Below are positions 46,638 to 55,198 of a DNA stretch of 64,000 bases, piece after piece. The DNA is taken from assembly GCF_000333895.2 (NCBI RefSeq), contig NZ_ANFM02000022.1, forward strand, positions 62,001 to 126,000, read 5' to 3'. Under the pieces are notes generated by a model. That model was not told the DNA's origin. It saw only the letters and a program-made list of their open reading frames with translations, and searched no databases. The first letter of the stretch is position 1. Each line of letters starts with the position of its first letter. The stretch is from Grimontia indica. GTDB taxonomy: Bacteria; Pseudomonadota; Gammaproteobacteria; Enterobacterales; Vibrionaceae. The position numbers and the translations under genes were made by a program.

Positions 46638-47648
46638 TTATGCCGAATCGGTGTTTTCCTCACCAACCAGATTGTATTTTCGCAGCAACCCTCTTATTTG
46701 ATGGTAGCTTAAGCCAAGCAGCTCTGCGGCGCGTCGTTGATTAAAACGTGCCTGTTCCATCGCCTTTTCAACAATTTCCTTCTCCTGATCCTGCTGCCAT
46801 TGGCGTAAATCGAGTGGGAAGGTGATTTCTGATTTCGACTCCGCTTTCTCACCAGGCTTTTCGTTTCTCCAGGGCGCTTTGAATGGGTCGAGTTGAATGT
46901 CTTCGGAATCAATCTCGCTGCCTTCGTCTGCGTGACGGTATATGGCCCGTTCTACCACGTTTTTCAGCTCACGTACGTTACCTGGCCAGCGATAAGTGTT
47001 GAGTAGTTTCACGGCTTCCGTAGAAAAGCCGGAAAAGTAGCTGTAACCGAGTTCACGACACATCTTCAGCGCGTAATACTCGGCGAGAAGCAGGATGTCT
47101 CCCTGACGTTCTCGCAATGGCGGAAGGTGGATAACATCAAAGGCAAGCCTGTCGAGGAGATCAGCGCGGAACTCCCCGTCATCGGCCATCTGGGGCAAGT
47201 TCTCGTTAGTCGCGCACACCAGCCTGACATCCGCGCTCAGCACATCGCTGCCACCCACGCGTTCATATTCACCGTATTCGATGACGCGAAGCAGTTTTTC
47301 CTGCACGCCAAGTGGCGATGTCGCCAGCTCGTCCAGAAACAAAGTCCCACCTTCAGCCCGTTCAAAGCGGCCTTTGTGTTTTCCTTTCGCGCCACTGAAA
47401 GAGCCGGCTTCATGGCCAAACAGCTCAGAATCAATCAGGCCTTCACTCAGTGCTGCGCAGTTCAGGCTGACCAGCGGGCCGTCCCAACGGCGTGATAAAT
47501 AATGCAGGCGCTTGGCGATGAGTTCTTTACCCGTACCTCGCTCCCCCAGAATAAGAACTGGGCGGTCGAGCGGAGCAAGACGGGAGACATGATCGAGGAC
47601 GGAAAGGAAGTGATCGGATTCGCCAATCAGGTTGTCAGGTTTTTGCAT
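46638..47648 (-). CDS. pspF: Psp operon sigma-54 activator PspF
   Basis: The 336-residue AAA+ activator lacks an N-terminal receiver domain, as PspF does. Walker A is LGERGTGKE (35-43), Walker B GGTLFLDEL, and the C-terminal FIS-type helix-turn-helix is NQRRAAELLGLSYHQIRGLLRKYNL. The sigma-54-contacting loop usually reads GAFTGA; here it is GSFSGA at residues 82-87. I chose the ATG at 47648, which matches E. coli PspF; a TTG five codons earlier is possible. It is divergent from pspA, whose sigma-54 promoter it should drive. Confidence 0.95.
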   Translation of the reverse strand: MQKPDNLIGESDHFLSVLDHVSRLAPLDRPVLILGERGTGKELIAKRLHYLSRRWDGPLVSLNCAALSEGLIDSELFGHEAGSFSGAKGKHKGRFERAEGGTLFLDELATSPLGVQEKLLRVIEYGEYERVGGSDVLSADVRLVCATNENLPQMADDGEFRADLLDRLAFDVIHLPPLRERQGDILLLAEYYALKMCRELGYSYFSGFSTEAVKLLNTYRWPGNVRELKNVVERAIYRHADEGSEIDSEDIQLDPFKAPWRNEKPGEKAESKSEITFPLDLRQWQQDQEKEIVEKAMEQARFNQRRAAELLGLSYHQIRGLLRKYNLVGEENTDSA

Positions 47649-47746
47649 GGTGAAATTTGCCAACTGTTAGTTTATTTCATCATACCCTTATGAATAAAAA
47701 ATGCACGCAATGTGTTAACTTGTTGTAATTTATAGGATATAAAAGT

Positions 47747-47761
47747 TGGCACGGGGATTGA
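47747..47761 (+). promoter_or_regulatory. Sigma-54 promoter of pspABC
   Basis: TGGCACG-GGGA-TTGA matches the -24/-12 consensus (TGGCACG-N4-TTGC) with the usual GG to TG spacing; only the last C is changed. It is 74 nt upstream of the pspA ATG and 99 nt from the pspF start. The AT-rich stretch before it (about 47700-47745) is where IHF and PspF sites are expected; I see only a weak IHF-like match. Confidence 0.85.
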
Positions 47762-47834
47762 TATATATCTGGCAAATGAGGTTTTTCCTCACCTGTAAGC
47801 GCACAGAGCGCATTCGGCAAAAAGGAGCATCACA

Positions 47835-48500
47835 ATGGGTATTTTCTCTCGCTTTGCAGATATTGTTAACGCTAACGTCAATTCACTGCTGGATAAAGCA
47901 GAAGATCCACAAAAAATGGTTCGCCTGATCATTCAGGAAATGGAAGACACACTGGTTGAAGTTCGCACTTCCTCAGCACGTGCGCTGGCAGACAAAAAAG
48001 AACTGGCGCGTAAAATCGAAGGCATTGAACGTCAACTGACAGATTGGCAGGAAAAAGCGACACTGGCCCTTCAGAAGTCTCGTGAAGACCTGGCTCGCGC
48101 GGCACTGATTGAAAAGCAAAAAGTGCACGATGTCCTGCTGACCCTCAAAGAAGAGTACAATCTGGTCGAAGAAACTATCGGTAAACTGGGTAACGAAATT
48201 GCAGAGCTTGAAACCAAGCTGGCAGAAACCCGCGCCCGTCAGCAAGCACTGGTAATTCGCCGTGAAGCGGCAGGCAAACGCCGTGATGTTCGTCGCCAAC
48301 TGGACACTGGTCGCACTGATGAAGCGCTGGCAAAGTTCGAGCAATATGAGCGCCGCATCGATGAGCTGGAAGCAGAAGCAGACAGCTACAGCATCGGCAA
48401 AGGCAAACGTCTTGAAGACGAATTTGCAGACCTGCAAGCGCAAGACGAAATCGAAAAAGAACTTGAGCGCATGAAAGCGGAACTTAAGGATAAAGAATAA
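47835..48500 (+). CDS. pspA: Phage shock protein A
   Basis: The 221-residue ESCRT-III-like peripheral membrane protein begins with an amphipathic helix ([25 protein letters not shown]) and continues as long coiled coil. PspA inhibits PspF at rest and binds stressed membranes. The conserved [20 protein letters not shown] lies near residues 26-45. AAAAAGGAG precedes the ATG. Confidence 0.97.
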   Translation: MGIFSRFADIVNANVNSLLDKAEDPQKMVRLIIQEMEDTLVEVRTSSARALADKKELARKIEGIERQLTDWQEKATLALQKSREDLARAALIEKQKVHDVLLTLKEEYNLVEETIGKLGNEIAELETKLAETRARQQALVIRREAAGKRRDVRRQLDTGRTDEALAKFEQYERRIDELEAEADSYSIGKGKRLEDEFADLQAQDEIEKELERMKAELKDKE

Positions 48501-48525
48501 GCCCTCGCAAAGGTAAGGAGTAGGC

Positions 48526-48756
48526 ATGTCAATGGCGTTTCTTTCAATTCCACTGGTGGTGTTTTTTGTATTCGTTGCACCACTGTGGTTGTGGCTCCAC
48601 TACCGAAGTAAACGACAAGTTGGTCAGGGTTTGAGTGGTGATGAGTTTGAGCAATTGCAAGCCCTGGCAAACCGCGCGGAAGCTTTACAGGACCGCATTC
48701 ATTCTCTGGAGCGCATTCTTGATGAGGAAGCGCCAAATTGGAGACATAGACAATGA
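48526..48756 (+). CDS. pspB: Phage shock protein B
   Basis: The 76-residue membrane protein has one helix (AFLSIPLVVFFVFVAPLWLWLHY) and a cytoplasmic leucine-zipper-like tail (LQALANRAEALQDRIHSLERIL). It works with PspC as membrane stress sensor. AAGGAG is upstream. Its stop overlaps the pspC start by 4 nt. Confidence 0.95.
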   Translation: MSMAFLSIPLVVFFVFVAPLWLWLHYRSKRQVGQGLSGDEFEQLQALANRAEALQDRIHSLERILDEEAPNWRHRQ

Positions 48757-49139
48757 GCAAAACGTTGTATCGTGATCCTGTAAACGGGAAGATCGGTGGC
48801 GTTTGTGCAGGTGTCGCCGATTACTTCGGGATGGAAATCTGGTTAGTGAGGATCCTGACTGTGACGGCATTTCTGATGGGACTGGGCTTTTTCGTTATCG
48901 TGGCATACATTGCTGCCATGCTCATCCTTGAAAAAATGCCGCCGGAAGAGGCAAAACGGACTTTCCATTACAAAGAACATCATGTGAAACAAAAACCTTG
49001 GCAACAAGGTAAATCAGCAAGCCAATTGCTGGCTGATATTGATAATGAAATGGGAGAGATGGAGCGGGACGTTGGCAAAATGGAAGCGTACGTGACATCA
49101 AAAGAGTATGAACTAAATCGACAGTTCAAAAAGCTCTAA
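48753..49139 (+). CDS. pspC: Phage shock protein C
   Basis: The 128-residue PspC-domain protein has LYRDPVNGKIGGVCAGVADYFGMEIWLVRIL followed by a membrane helix (VTAFLMGLGFFVIVAYIAAMLIL) and a long C-terminal coiled tail. It overlaps pspB by ATGA. No pspD or pspE was found after it; the next genes are ycjX and ycjF. Confidence 0.95.
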   Translation: MSKTLYRDPVNGKIGGVCAGVADYFGMEIWLVRILTVTAFLMGLGFFVIVAYIAAMLILEKMPPEEAKRTFHYKEHHVKQKPWQQGKSASQLLADIDNEMGEMERDVGKMEAYVTSKEYELNRQFKKL

Positions 49140-49167
49140 ACAAAGCAACAATAGTTATTGTGTCCTC

Positions 49168-49200
49168 ATCCCCCGCTTTTATCGCGGGGGATTTACCTTT
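49168..49200 (+). terminator. Hairpin between pspC and ycjX, likely partial terminator
   Basis: CCCCCGC (49170-49176) pairs with GCGGGGG (49184-49190), followed by a broken T tract (TTTACCTTTT). It may reduce read-through from pspABC into ycjXF rather than stop it. Confidence 0.55.
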
Positions 49201-49218
49201 TGAGGGGTGCTGCTATTT

Positions 49219-50613
49219 ATGAATTCAGTGAAACGTCAGGTGAATAAATGGGTGAGTCGTAGTCTGGACAGGCACGTTCGTCTTGCCGTGACTGGACTTT
49301 CCCGTGCAGGTAAAACCGCGTTTATCACCTCACTCATCAATCAACTGCTGCACAGCGCGACCAATCCGCGCATGCCTTTGTTTGCGCCCGTCCGCGAAGG
49401 ACGTGTTCTCGGTGCGCGACGTGTACAGCAGAGTCAGCTGCATATTCCTGCCTTTGACTACGATCTTGGCATTCAATCATTGCGCGCGCATCCGCCAACA
49501 TGGCCTTCTCCAACGCGCGATGTCAGCGAGATCAGACTGGAAATCCGTTATCGACCTGAAAAAGGGGCGATGAAGTTATTGCAAGATACCGCAACGCTGT
49601 ATCTCGACATCGTTGATTATCCCGGAGAATGGCTGCTTGATTTGCCACTGCTCTCCATGAGTTTTGATGAATGGTCGCGTAAACAAAGTGGCATCTTGAC
49701 TGGCAAGCGCAAAGAGCTGGCAGAGGCTTGGCTGGAAGCGCTCGACAGCTTCGACCCATTGGCAGACGCGGATGAAAAACTGATCGGCGAGATAGCGGCG
49801 AAATTTACCGCTTACCTTCATGCCTGTAAGGAAGAAGGGGGGCTGCATTGGGTGCAACCGGGCCGATTTGTGTTACCGGGTGAATATGCAGGCGCGCCCG
49901 TGCTTCAGTTTTTCCCATTGGTTGGCAATAAGTATGGTGAAAACCAACTGGCGAATGCGCCTAAAGGCAGCAACTACGCCATGCTGAAACAGAGATACGA
50001 TTACTACTGCCAGCATATTGTGAAAGGCTTCTATCAAGAGCATTTCTCTAAAGTCGATCGACAGATCGTGCTGGTGGATACCTTGCAACCACTCAATGCA
50101 GGCCCAGCGTCGTTTAACGATATGCGAATGGCGTTGGAGCAGCTAATGCAAAGCTTCCGCTACGGAAAAAGCGGTTTGCTGCGCCGACTCTTTGCACCGC
50201 GCATCGACAAGATACTGTTTGCGGCGACCAAAGCTGACCATGTGACGCCAGACCAGCACCCGAATCTGGTTTCTCTGCTCCAGCAGCTGATCCACGAAGC
50301 TTGGCAAACAGCGGCATTTGAAGGCATTGATATGGAGTGTGTCAGCTTGGCGTCGATTCAGGCGACAGAGCCCGGCATGGTAAACCATCAGGGTGACACC
50401 ATGTCTGCACTGCGCGGCACGTTGGAAAATGGCGAGCCGATGTTGATGTACCCGGGCGATGTGCCGTCGAGGTTACCGGGCGAGGCTTTCTGGCAGGATA
50501 ACCAATTCGAGTTCCGTCAGTTCCGTCCGCAGCAAACCGATGTGGATGAGCCATTACCACACATTCGCGTGGACAAGGCGCTGCAATATTTGCTGGGCGA
50601 CAAACTGAGGTAG
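49219..50613 (+). CDS. ycjX: YcjX-like P-loop GTPase
   Basis: The 464-residue protein of the DUF463/YcjX family has a P-loop LAVTGLSRAGKTAFITSLINQLL near the N-terminus and further blocks shared with E. coli YcjX: IVDYPGEWLLDLPLLSM, LVDTLQPLNAGPASFNDMR and KILFAATKADHVTPDQHPNLVSL. E. coli ycjX is also sigma-54/PspF-controlled. I use the ATG at 49219 with GAGGGG 11 nt before it; a GTG four codons upstream overlaps that site. ycjF follows after 8 nt. Confidence 0.92.
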   Translation: MNSVKRQVNKWVSRSLDRHVRLAVTGLSRAGKTAFITSLINQLLHSATNPRMPLFAPVREGRVLGARRVQQSQLHIPAFDYDLGIQSLRAHPPTWPSPTRDVSEIRLEIRYRPEKGAMKLLQDTATLYLDIVDYPGEWLLDLPLLSMSFDEWSRKQSGILTGKRKELAEAWLEALDSFDPLADADEKLIGEIAAKFTAYLHACKEEGGLHWVQPGRFVLPGEYAGAPVLQFFPLVGNKYGENQLANAPKGSNYAMLKQRYDYYCQHIVKGFYQEHFSKVDRQIVLVDTLQPLNAGPASFNDMRMALEQLMQSFRYGKSGLLRRLFAPRIDKILFAATKADHVTPDQHPNLVSLLQQLIHEAWQTAAFEGIDMECVSLASIQATEPGMVNHQGDTMSALRGTLENGEPMLMYPGDVPSRLPGEAFWQDNQFEFRQFRPQQTDVDEPLPHIRVDKALQYLLGDKLR

Positions 50614-50621
50614 GAGGCGAG

Positions 50622-51635
50622 ATGAACGATTATAAAAAAGCTGTCGTGTTTGATGAGCCTGAAAAACAACAGGATGAATCGCCTGAGCTGACGTTTCAGC
50701 GTCAATTTGAACAGGACAACACTTCGTTTGCTGTCACCAGCATAGAAGAAGAAAGTGATGCCGAGAAGGCACTGGAAGCGACGTTAACCTCTCCGAGAAA
50801 AAAGCGTTGGGGATTGCGAGCGCTCGCCGTTGCAGGCATTGGTTTGGTTGGCTGGCAAACTGTCGATTCTGTATGGACAGCAGTACAGGTCGGAGATTGG
50901 CTGACTGTCGGCTGGAGCGGTTTTGTCGCCGGTATCGCGGCGATGGGCATAGGCGCATTGGGGCGGGAATTTCTGGCACTCCGTCGCCTGAAAGGCCGAC
51001 AGGATGAACGCGAGGAAGTCACTGCCATCATGGCGGCTGAAGGCATTGGTAAAGCCAAAGGCGTTTGCGAGAAGCTTTCCAAACAGTCAGGGGTTGAACT
51101 GACGGCCGGTTATGATAAATGGCAGACGTCGCTGGCGGCGACGCATAATGACCGGGAAGTGTTCGAACTCTACGACCAAATGGTAGTGACAGAGCAAGAT
51201 GCCCGTGCCAAGAAAATGGTGACCAAGTACGCCTCAGAAGCTGCGGTCATGGTTGCCCTCAGCCCATTGGCTGTGGCTGACATGTTGTTGGTGGCGTGGC
51301 GAAACTTCAGGCTGTTGGAGCAAATCTCCAAAGTGTATGGCGTAAAGCTGGGCTACTGGTCGCGCATTCGATTACTCAAGTTAGTGCTGGCTAACATGGC
51401 GTTCGCCGGAGCCAGTGAAGCGATCACGGATATTGGTACGGATCTGCTGTCCGTCGATATCGCAGGCAAGCTTTCGGCAAGAGCTGCGCAAGGGCTGGGA
51501 GTTGGGCTGTTGACGGCAAGACTCGGTTACAAAGCCATGTCTGTGATGCGCCCACTGCCTTACATTGGCACCAAAGCACCGAAGCTGTCTGACATGCGTA
51601 AGCAGTTACTTACCAAACTGACCCCTGGGAACTAG
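50622..51635 (+). CDS. ycjF: YcjF inner-membrane protein (TIGR01620/DUF697 type)
   Basis: The 337-residue protein has an acidic N-terminus, two adjacent hydrophobic helices around residues 68-115 (LRALAVAGIGLVGWQTVDSV and GWSGFVAGIAAMGIGALGREF) and a C-terminal hydrophobic region (AAVMVALSPLAVADMLLVAWRNF). It is the partner of YcjX in the Psp regulon. The stop codon TAG (51633-51635) coincides with the first bases of a sequence like the end of the 17314-17581 element. Confidence 0.92.
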   Translation: MNDYKKAVVFDEPEKQQDESPELTFQRQFEQDNTSFAVTSIEEESDAEKALEATLTSPRKKRWGLRALAVAGIGLVGWQTVDSVWTAVQVGDWLTVGWSGFVAGIAAMGIGALGREFLALRRLKGRQDEREEVTAIMAAEGIGKAKGVCEKLSKQSGVELTAGYDKWQTSLAATHNDREVFELYDQMVVTEQDARAKKMVTKYASEAAVMVALSPLAVADMLLVAWRNFRLLEQISKVYGVKLGYWSRIRLLKLVLANMAFAGASEAITDIGTDLLSVDIAGKLSARAAQGLGVGLLTARLGYKAMSVMRPLPYIGTKAPKLSDMRKQLLTKLTPGN

Positions 51636-51668
51636 GGTTTGTAGATCTTTGGTGATGATTTTTGCAGC
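51633..51668. repeat. Diverged single end of the 268-bp element
   Basis: From TAGGG at 51633 the sequence matches the terminus of the element at 17314-17581 (read from its right end inward) with four mismatches in the first 15 nt and then an unbroken 22-nt match (51647-51668) ending TTTTTGCAGC. No matching second end was found nearby, so it looks like a truncated copy. It touches the ycjF stop codon. Confidence 0.75.
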
Positions 51669-51691
51669 GCCAATGGCGCTGTTTTCCTTTT
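51665..51691 (+). terminator. Terminator after ycjF
   Basis: CAGCGCC-AAT-GGCGCTG is followed by TTTTCCTTTT. It starts within the element-like fragment. The rest of the gap to tyrR (51692-51908) shows no gene. Confidence 0.7.
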
Positions 51692-51908
51692 GCAGGGAGA
51701 GGATTAGCTCTCTCACGTTTTCATGGGCACCGCTTGACTCAATCGCTTGAGAGGCGCACACTCCTTTCACTGTCAACAATTCCTGACACTTTTTTATACA
51801 GTTAATTGAGTATGTCACGCTCTCAGGGATTATGGCGACTTTTCAAATCAACGTGGCTGACACCGAAAGATAGGATGCCGTCAGCCCCACTGCATACAGG
51901 ACACTACC

Positions 51909-53447
51909 GTGAGATTACAGGTCTTTTGCGAAGATCGACTTGGATTAACCCGCGAACTCCTCGACATTCTGGCGCGTCGCAACATTGACTTGCGTGGTAT
52001 CGAAATCGACCAAGTTGGCATTATCTATCTCAACTGCCCCGAAATAGAATTCGAAGAGTTCAGGCAACTGATGTCCGAAATCCGTCTTATCAGCGGCGTG
52101 ACTGATGTACGGAAAATTCAGTTCCTACCCGCTGAGCGTGAACATCGCGAGCTGCGAGCACTGCTCGAAACACTGAGCGATCCGGTTTTCTCCGTCAATC
52201 TTAGCGGCAAAGTTGACATGGCGAACAAGGCCGCATTGCGTCTGATGGGCAGTGAAGAATCTGACTTGATTGGCGAAACGGCCAACAGCGTGTTTCCTGA
52301 TTTCAACTTCACCCATTGGCTAGAGCGCGATAACGCCGGTCAAATTCACCGTCAGGTTGTGCTTTCAGGCATGGATTACCTGATGGAAGTGATGCCGGTT
52401 TATGTCACTGACAGTGAAGATAAAGATGTGCTGGCCAGTGCAGTAATTCAGCTTAAACAAGTTTCCATGAACCATCTGCCAACCACCTTATACCGCACGC
52501 CGGGTGAGCATGGTTTTGAGCACTTGGTCGGTCAATCCAGCAAGTTCCGCACTTTGGTGAATCAGGCGAAGAAGTTCGCGACGTTGGATGCACCGCTTCT
52601 GATTCAAGGGGAAACCGGGACAGGCAAAGAAATGCTGGCGAAAGCCTGCCACCAACGCTCTCACCGAGCTGAGCATCCGTTCCTGCTGGTGAATTGTGTA
52701 TCCATGCCGGACGATGCGGCTGAAACTGAGCTTTTTGGCTGTGCGCCAATGGAAGGACGAGAAGGCAAGAAAGGCCAGCTCGAGCAGGCTGATGGCGGAA
52801 CTGTGTTCCTCTATGAAGTGGGTGAAATGAGTCAGCACCTGCAGATTAAACTGCTTCGATTTATGCAAGATGGCACCTTCCGCAGGGTGGGCGAAGAGAA
52901 AGAGATTAAGGTTGATGTGCGTGTGATTTGTTCGACGCAGAAGAATCTGTCTGAACGCGTCGCCGCAGGGCAATTCCGCGAAGATCTATATTATCGACTG
53001 AATGTTCTTTCTCTGACAGTGCCACCACTTCGTGAGCGTCCCTCTGATGTTCAACCGCTGGCAGAGCTGTTCCTGAATCAGTTTGCTGCTGAGTTGGGGC
53101 AAGAAAGACCCATGCTACAACAAGGCGTTTTGGAACTGCTGAACCAATACTCATGGCCGGGTAACGTCAGACAGCTTCGGAATGTGTTGTTCCGTGCGAT
53201 GACGCAAATCGAAGAAGGTTGCCTGACCAAAGATGACATCCAGTTGCCAGAGACAGAACAAAGCGCGTTCCTAACGGAAGAAACGCTGGAAGGATCGCTG
53301 GACGACATCATGAAACGCTATGAGTCGGGGATACTGTCGAACCTTTATCGCAGTTATCCTTCGACCCGCAAACTGGCGAAGCGTCTCAGCGTTTCCCATA
53401 CCGCCGTAGCGAATAAACTCCGCGAGTACGGCATTGGCAAGAAATAG
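51909..53447 (+). CDS. tyrR: Aromatic amino acid regulator TyrR
   Basis: The 512-residue regulator begins MRLQVFCEDRLGLTRELLDIL (ACT domain), followed by a PAS domain (LSDPVFSVNLSGKVDMAN), an AAA+ domain and the C-terminal helix-turn-helix STRKLAKRLSVSHTAVANKLREYG. Walker A is IQGETGTGKE. The sigma-54 GAFTGA loop is absent, as in E. coli TyrR. The Walker B stretch reads TVFLYEVGEM: the usual Asp is Tyr302. The GTG start has AGGA 8 nt upstream. TyrR with tyrosine or phenylalanine controls aromatic synthesis and transport genes; tyrP in this window has a TyrR box. Confidence 0.96.
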   Translation: MRLQVFCEDRLGLTRELLDILARRNIDLRGIEIDQVGIIYLNCPEIEFEEFRQLMSEIRLISGVTDVRKIQFLPAEREHRELRALLETLSDPVFSVNLSGKVDMANKAALRLMGSEESDLIGETANSVFPDFNFTHWLERDNAGQIHRQVVLSGMDYLMEVMPVYVTDSEDKDVLASAVIQLKQVSMNHLPTTLYRTPGEHGFEHLVGQSSKFRTLVNQAKKFATLDAPLLIQGETGTGKEMLAKACHQRSHRAEHPFLLVNCVSMPDDAAETELFGCAPMEGREGKKGQLEQADGGTVFLYEVGEMSQHLQIKLLRFMQDGTFRRVGEEKEIKVDVRVICSTQKNLSERVAAGQFREDLYYRLNVLSLTVPPLRERPSDVQPLAELFLNQFAAELGQERPMLQQGVLELLNQYSWPGNVRQLRNVLFRAMTQIEEGCLTKDDIQLPETEQSAFLTEETLEGSLDDIMKRYESGILSNLYRSYPSTRKLAKRLSVSHTAVANKLREYGIGKK

Positions 53448-53448
53448 A

Positions 53449-53481
53449 AAAAATGGCGACTGTATCAGTCGCCATTTTTTT
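53449..53481. terminator. Bidirectional terminator between tyrR and ogt
   Basis: ATGGCGACTG-TAT-CAGTCGCCAT with long A and T flanks; the ogt stop lies in the right arm. Confidence 0.92.
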
Positions 53482-53935
53482 CCATAGTCAGGAGCTTTTG
53501 CTTTATCTCCAGACCATAGCGATATCCAGTGAGTTCACCATCGCTGCCGATCACGCGGTGGCAGGGGATAACAAGGGGAATAGGATTCACATTGTTGGCC
53601 ATCCCAACCGCTCGACAAGCTTTTGGATTGCCAATTTCCCTTGCAATGTCAGCGTAAGACCTCGTTTCCCCATAAGGAATGCCACGAAGAATTTGCCAGA
53701 CTTTGTGCTGGAATTCCGTGCCGTCGGGGGCGAGAGGGATGTCGAATTGAGCCCGTTCCCCGTTGAGGAATTCGAGAATTTGCTTCTTAAAAGGGGCGAG
53801 GTGCTTAGGGGAGTGCTTCCACTGTTTGCAGGATTCAACAGGATGATGAAGGCATAAAGTCAATTGTCTCAACCCTGACCCATCAGCCAGTAAGTGAATT
53901 TTCCCCAGCGGTGATTCAAAGCTATCGTAATACAT
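53465..53935 (-). CDS. ogt: Methylated-DNA--protein-cysteine methyltransferase
   Basis: The 156-residue suicide repair enzyme removes O6-methyl groups from guanine. The acceptor cysteine lies in IPLVIPCHRVIGSDG, preceded by the helix-turn-helix EFQHKVWQILRGIPYGETRSYADIA with the arginine finger region. It has only the DNA-binding half typical of Ogt, with a short N-terminal domain. It is a single gene, divergent from the rimJ-like gene. Confidence 0.94.
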   Translation of the reverse strand: MYYDSFESPLGKIHLLADGSGLRQLTLCLHHPVESCKQWKHSPKHLAPFKKQILEFLNGERAQFDIPLAPDGTEFQHKVWQILRGIPYGETRSYADIAREIGNPKACRAVGMANNVNPIPLVIPCHRVIGSDGELTGYRYGLEIKQKLLTMEKNGD

Positions 53936-53964
53936 AACAACGACACAGTTGGATAGGAGGCGAA

Positions 53965-54552
53965 TTGTCAGTCGAAATTATAAACCCATTCCCGCAATTA
54001 CGTATTGATAATCTTATCATTCGTGCGATTCAGAAGCCTGATATCCCACTTATCGTGAATTATTTTCAGGTTAATCGCCAATACTTGACACCTTGGGAGC
54101 CGTTGAGACCAGACAGCTTTTTCACTTATGAAGGTTGGGAACGGCGCATCATTCAACTAACCGAATTGCAACGTCATGGGCTGGCGTATTACTTCATGAT
54201 TTTCGAAGAAGGAAGCGATGAAGTTTGCGGGGTGATCACATACAACAACATCATGCAGTTCCCTTTTCACGCCTGTAATGTTGGCTATTCGCTGGCTGAG
54301 TCAGCGCAAGGGCGGGGTATTATGCGTCGGGCGCTTAAAGCAACCAACCAATGGTTGTTTGACAACCTCAACATGCACCGTGTGATGGCTTCTTACATGC
54401 CAAGAAACAAACGCAGTGAAGCCGTGCTTCTGGCAGCAGGATTCAAGAAAGAAGGTGAAGCCAAAGACTACCTCCTGATTAACGGGAATTGGGAAGATCA
54501 TATCCTTACCTCTGTCATCAACACCAACTGGGTAGCGTCCACCAATGAATGA
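53965..54552 (+). CDS. rimJ: GNAT N-acetyltransferase, RimJ-like
   Basis: The 195-residue acetyltransferase of the RimJ/RimL type has VNRQYLTPWEPLRPDSFF near residue 40 and the acetyl-CoA site VGYSLAESAQGRGIMRRALKA near 110-130, then NMHRVMASYMPRNKRSEAVLLAAGFKKEGEAKDYLLINGNWEDH. RimJ acetylates the N-terminal alanine of ribosomal protein S5. The TTG start has TAGGAGG 4-5 nt upstream. It overlaps the HD-domain gene by 8 nt. Confidence 0.85.
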   Translation: MSVEIINPFPQLRIDNLIIRAIQKPDIPLIVNYFQVNRQYLTPWEPLRPDSFFTYEGWERRIIQLTELQRHGLAYYFMIFEEGSDEVCGVITYNNIMQFPFHACNVGYSLAESAQGRGIMRRALKATNQWLFDNLNMHRVMASYMPRNKRSEAVLLAAGFKKEGEAKDYLLINGNWEDHILTSVINTNWVASTNE

Positions 54553-55150
54553 AACATCGGCATTTGAAAGGCTGGAAAAGCAACTGGCATTGATTGTCGA
54601 GATGGATCAACTCAAAGCCGTACTAAGACGAACTCGAATTAAAAGTGACAACGACCGTTTGGAGAATTCTGCTGAGCACAGTTGGCAGGTGGCTTTGATG
54701 GCACTTTTGTTAGAAGAACACGCCAATGAGCCGGTGGATGTCGCGAAAGTGGTGAAAATGCTGCTGCTCCACGATGTGGTGGAAATCGATGCGGGAGATA
54801 CCTTCGTTTACGATTTGGAAGCCGCTAAGCTTCAGCCTGAGAAAGAGCTGAAAGCGGCGAAGCGTATTTTCGGCATGCTGCCGGAAGATCAGCGAGATGC
54901 GCTCATGGCCCTATGGTTAGAGTTTGAAGCAGGTGAAACGCCCGAAGCGCGGTATGGTAAGGCGCTGGACCGCATGTTGCCCATGCTGCTCAACTATCAC
55001 AGTGACGGGCAAAGCTGGAAGGAGCATGGTGTGCGCTACGATCAGGCACTAAGCATTAACAGCAAGATTGAAAAAGGCTCTGCACTGCTGTGGGAAAAAG
55101 TACAAATGATGCTGAGTGAAGCTGTCGACAAAGGGTGGTTGAAAAAATAA
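54545..55150 (+). CDS. HD-domain phosphohydrolase (YfbR/HDDC2-like)
   Basis: The 201-residue protein has the HD metal motif: ENSAEHSWQVALMALLL (His), LLLHDVVEIDAGDTFVYD (His-Asp and further Glu/Asp) and KALDRMLPMLLNYHSDGQSW (Asp). This layout fits the YfbR/HDDC2 5'-deoxynucleotidases that dephosphorylate dNMPs. Translational overlap with the acetyltransferase implies one unit. A terminator follows immediately. Confidence 0.85.
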   Translation: MNETSAFERLEKQLALIVEMDQLKAVLRRTRIKSDNDRLENSAEHSWQVALMALLLEEHANEPVDVAKVVKMLLLHDVVEIDAGDTFVYDLEAAKLQPEKELKAAKRIFGMLPEDQRDALMALWLEFEAGETPEARYGKALDRMLPMLLNYHSDGQSWKEHGVRYDQALSINSKIEKGSALLWEKVQMMLSEAVDKGWLKK

Positions 55151-55172
55151 TCCCGGCAATCGCCGGGATTTC
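55149..55172. terminator. Terminator between the HD gene and pykA
   Basis: AATCCCGGC pairs with GCCGGGATT over AATC; a T-rich stretch follows on plus and AT on minus. It ends both convergent units. Confidence 0.8.
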
Positions 55173-55198
55173 TCTGTTTGCAATGAACCAATTGCCCG

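Noticed and set aside
51606-51818. 70-codon minus-strand frame across the ycjF end
   Set aside because: Covers the element fragment and the terminator and overlaps the ycjF end; no family or ribosome site.
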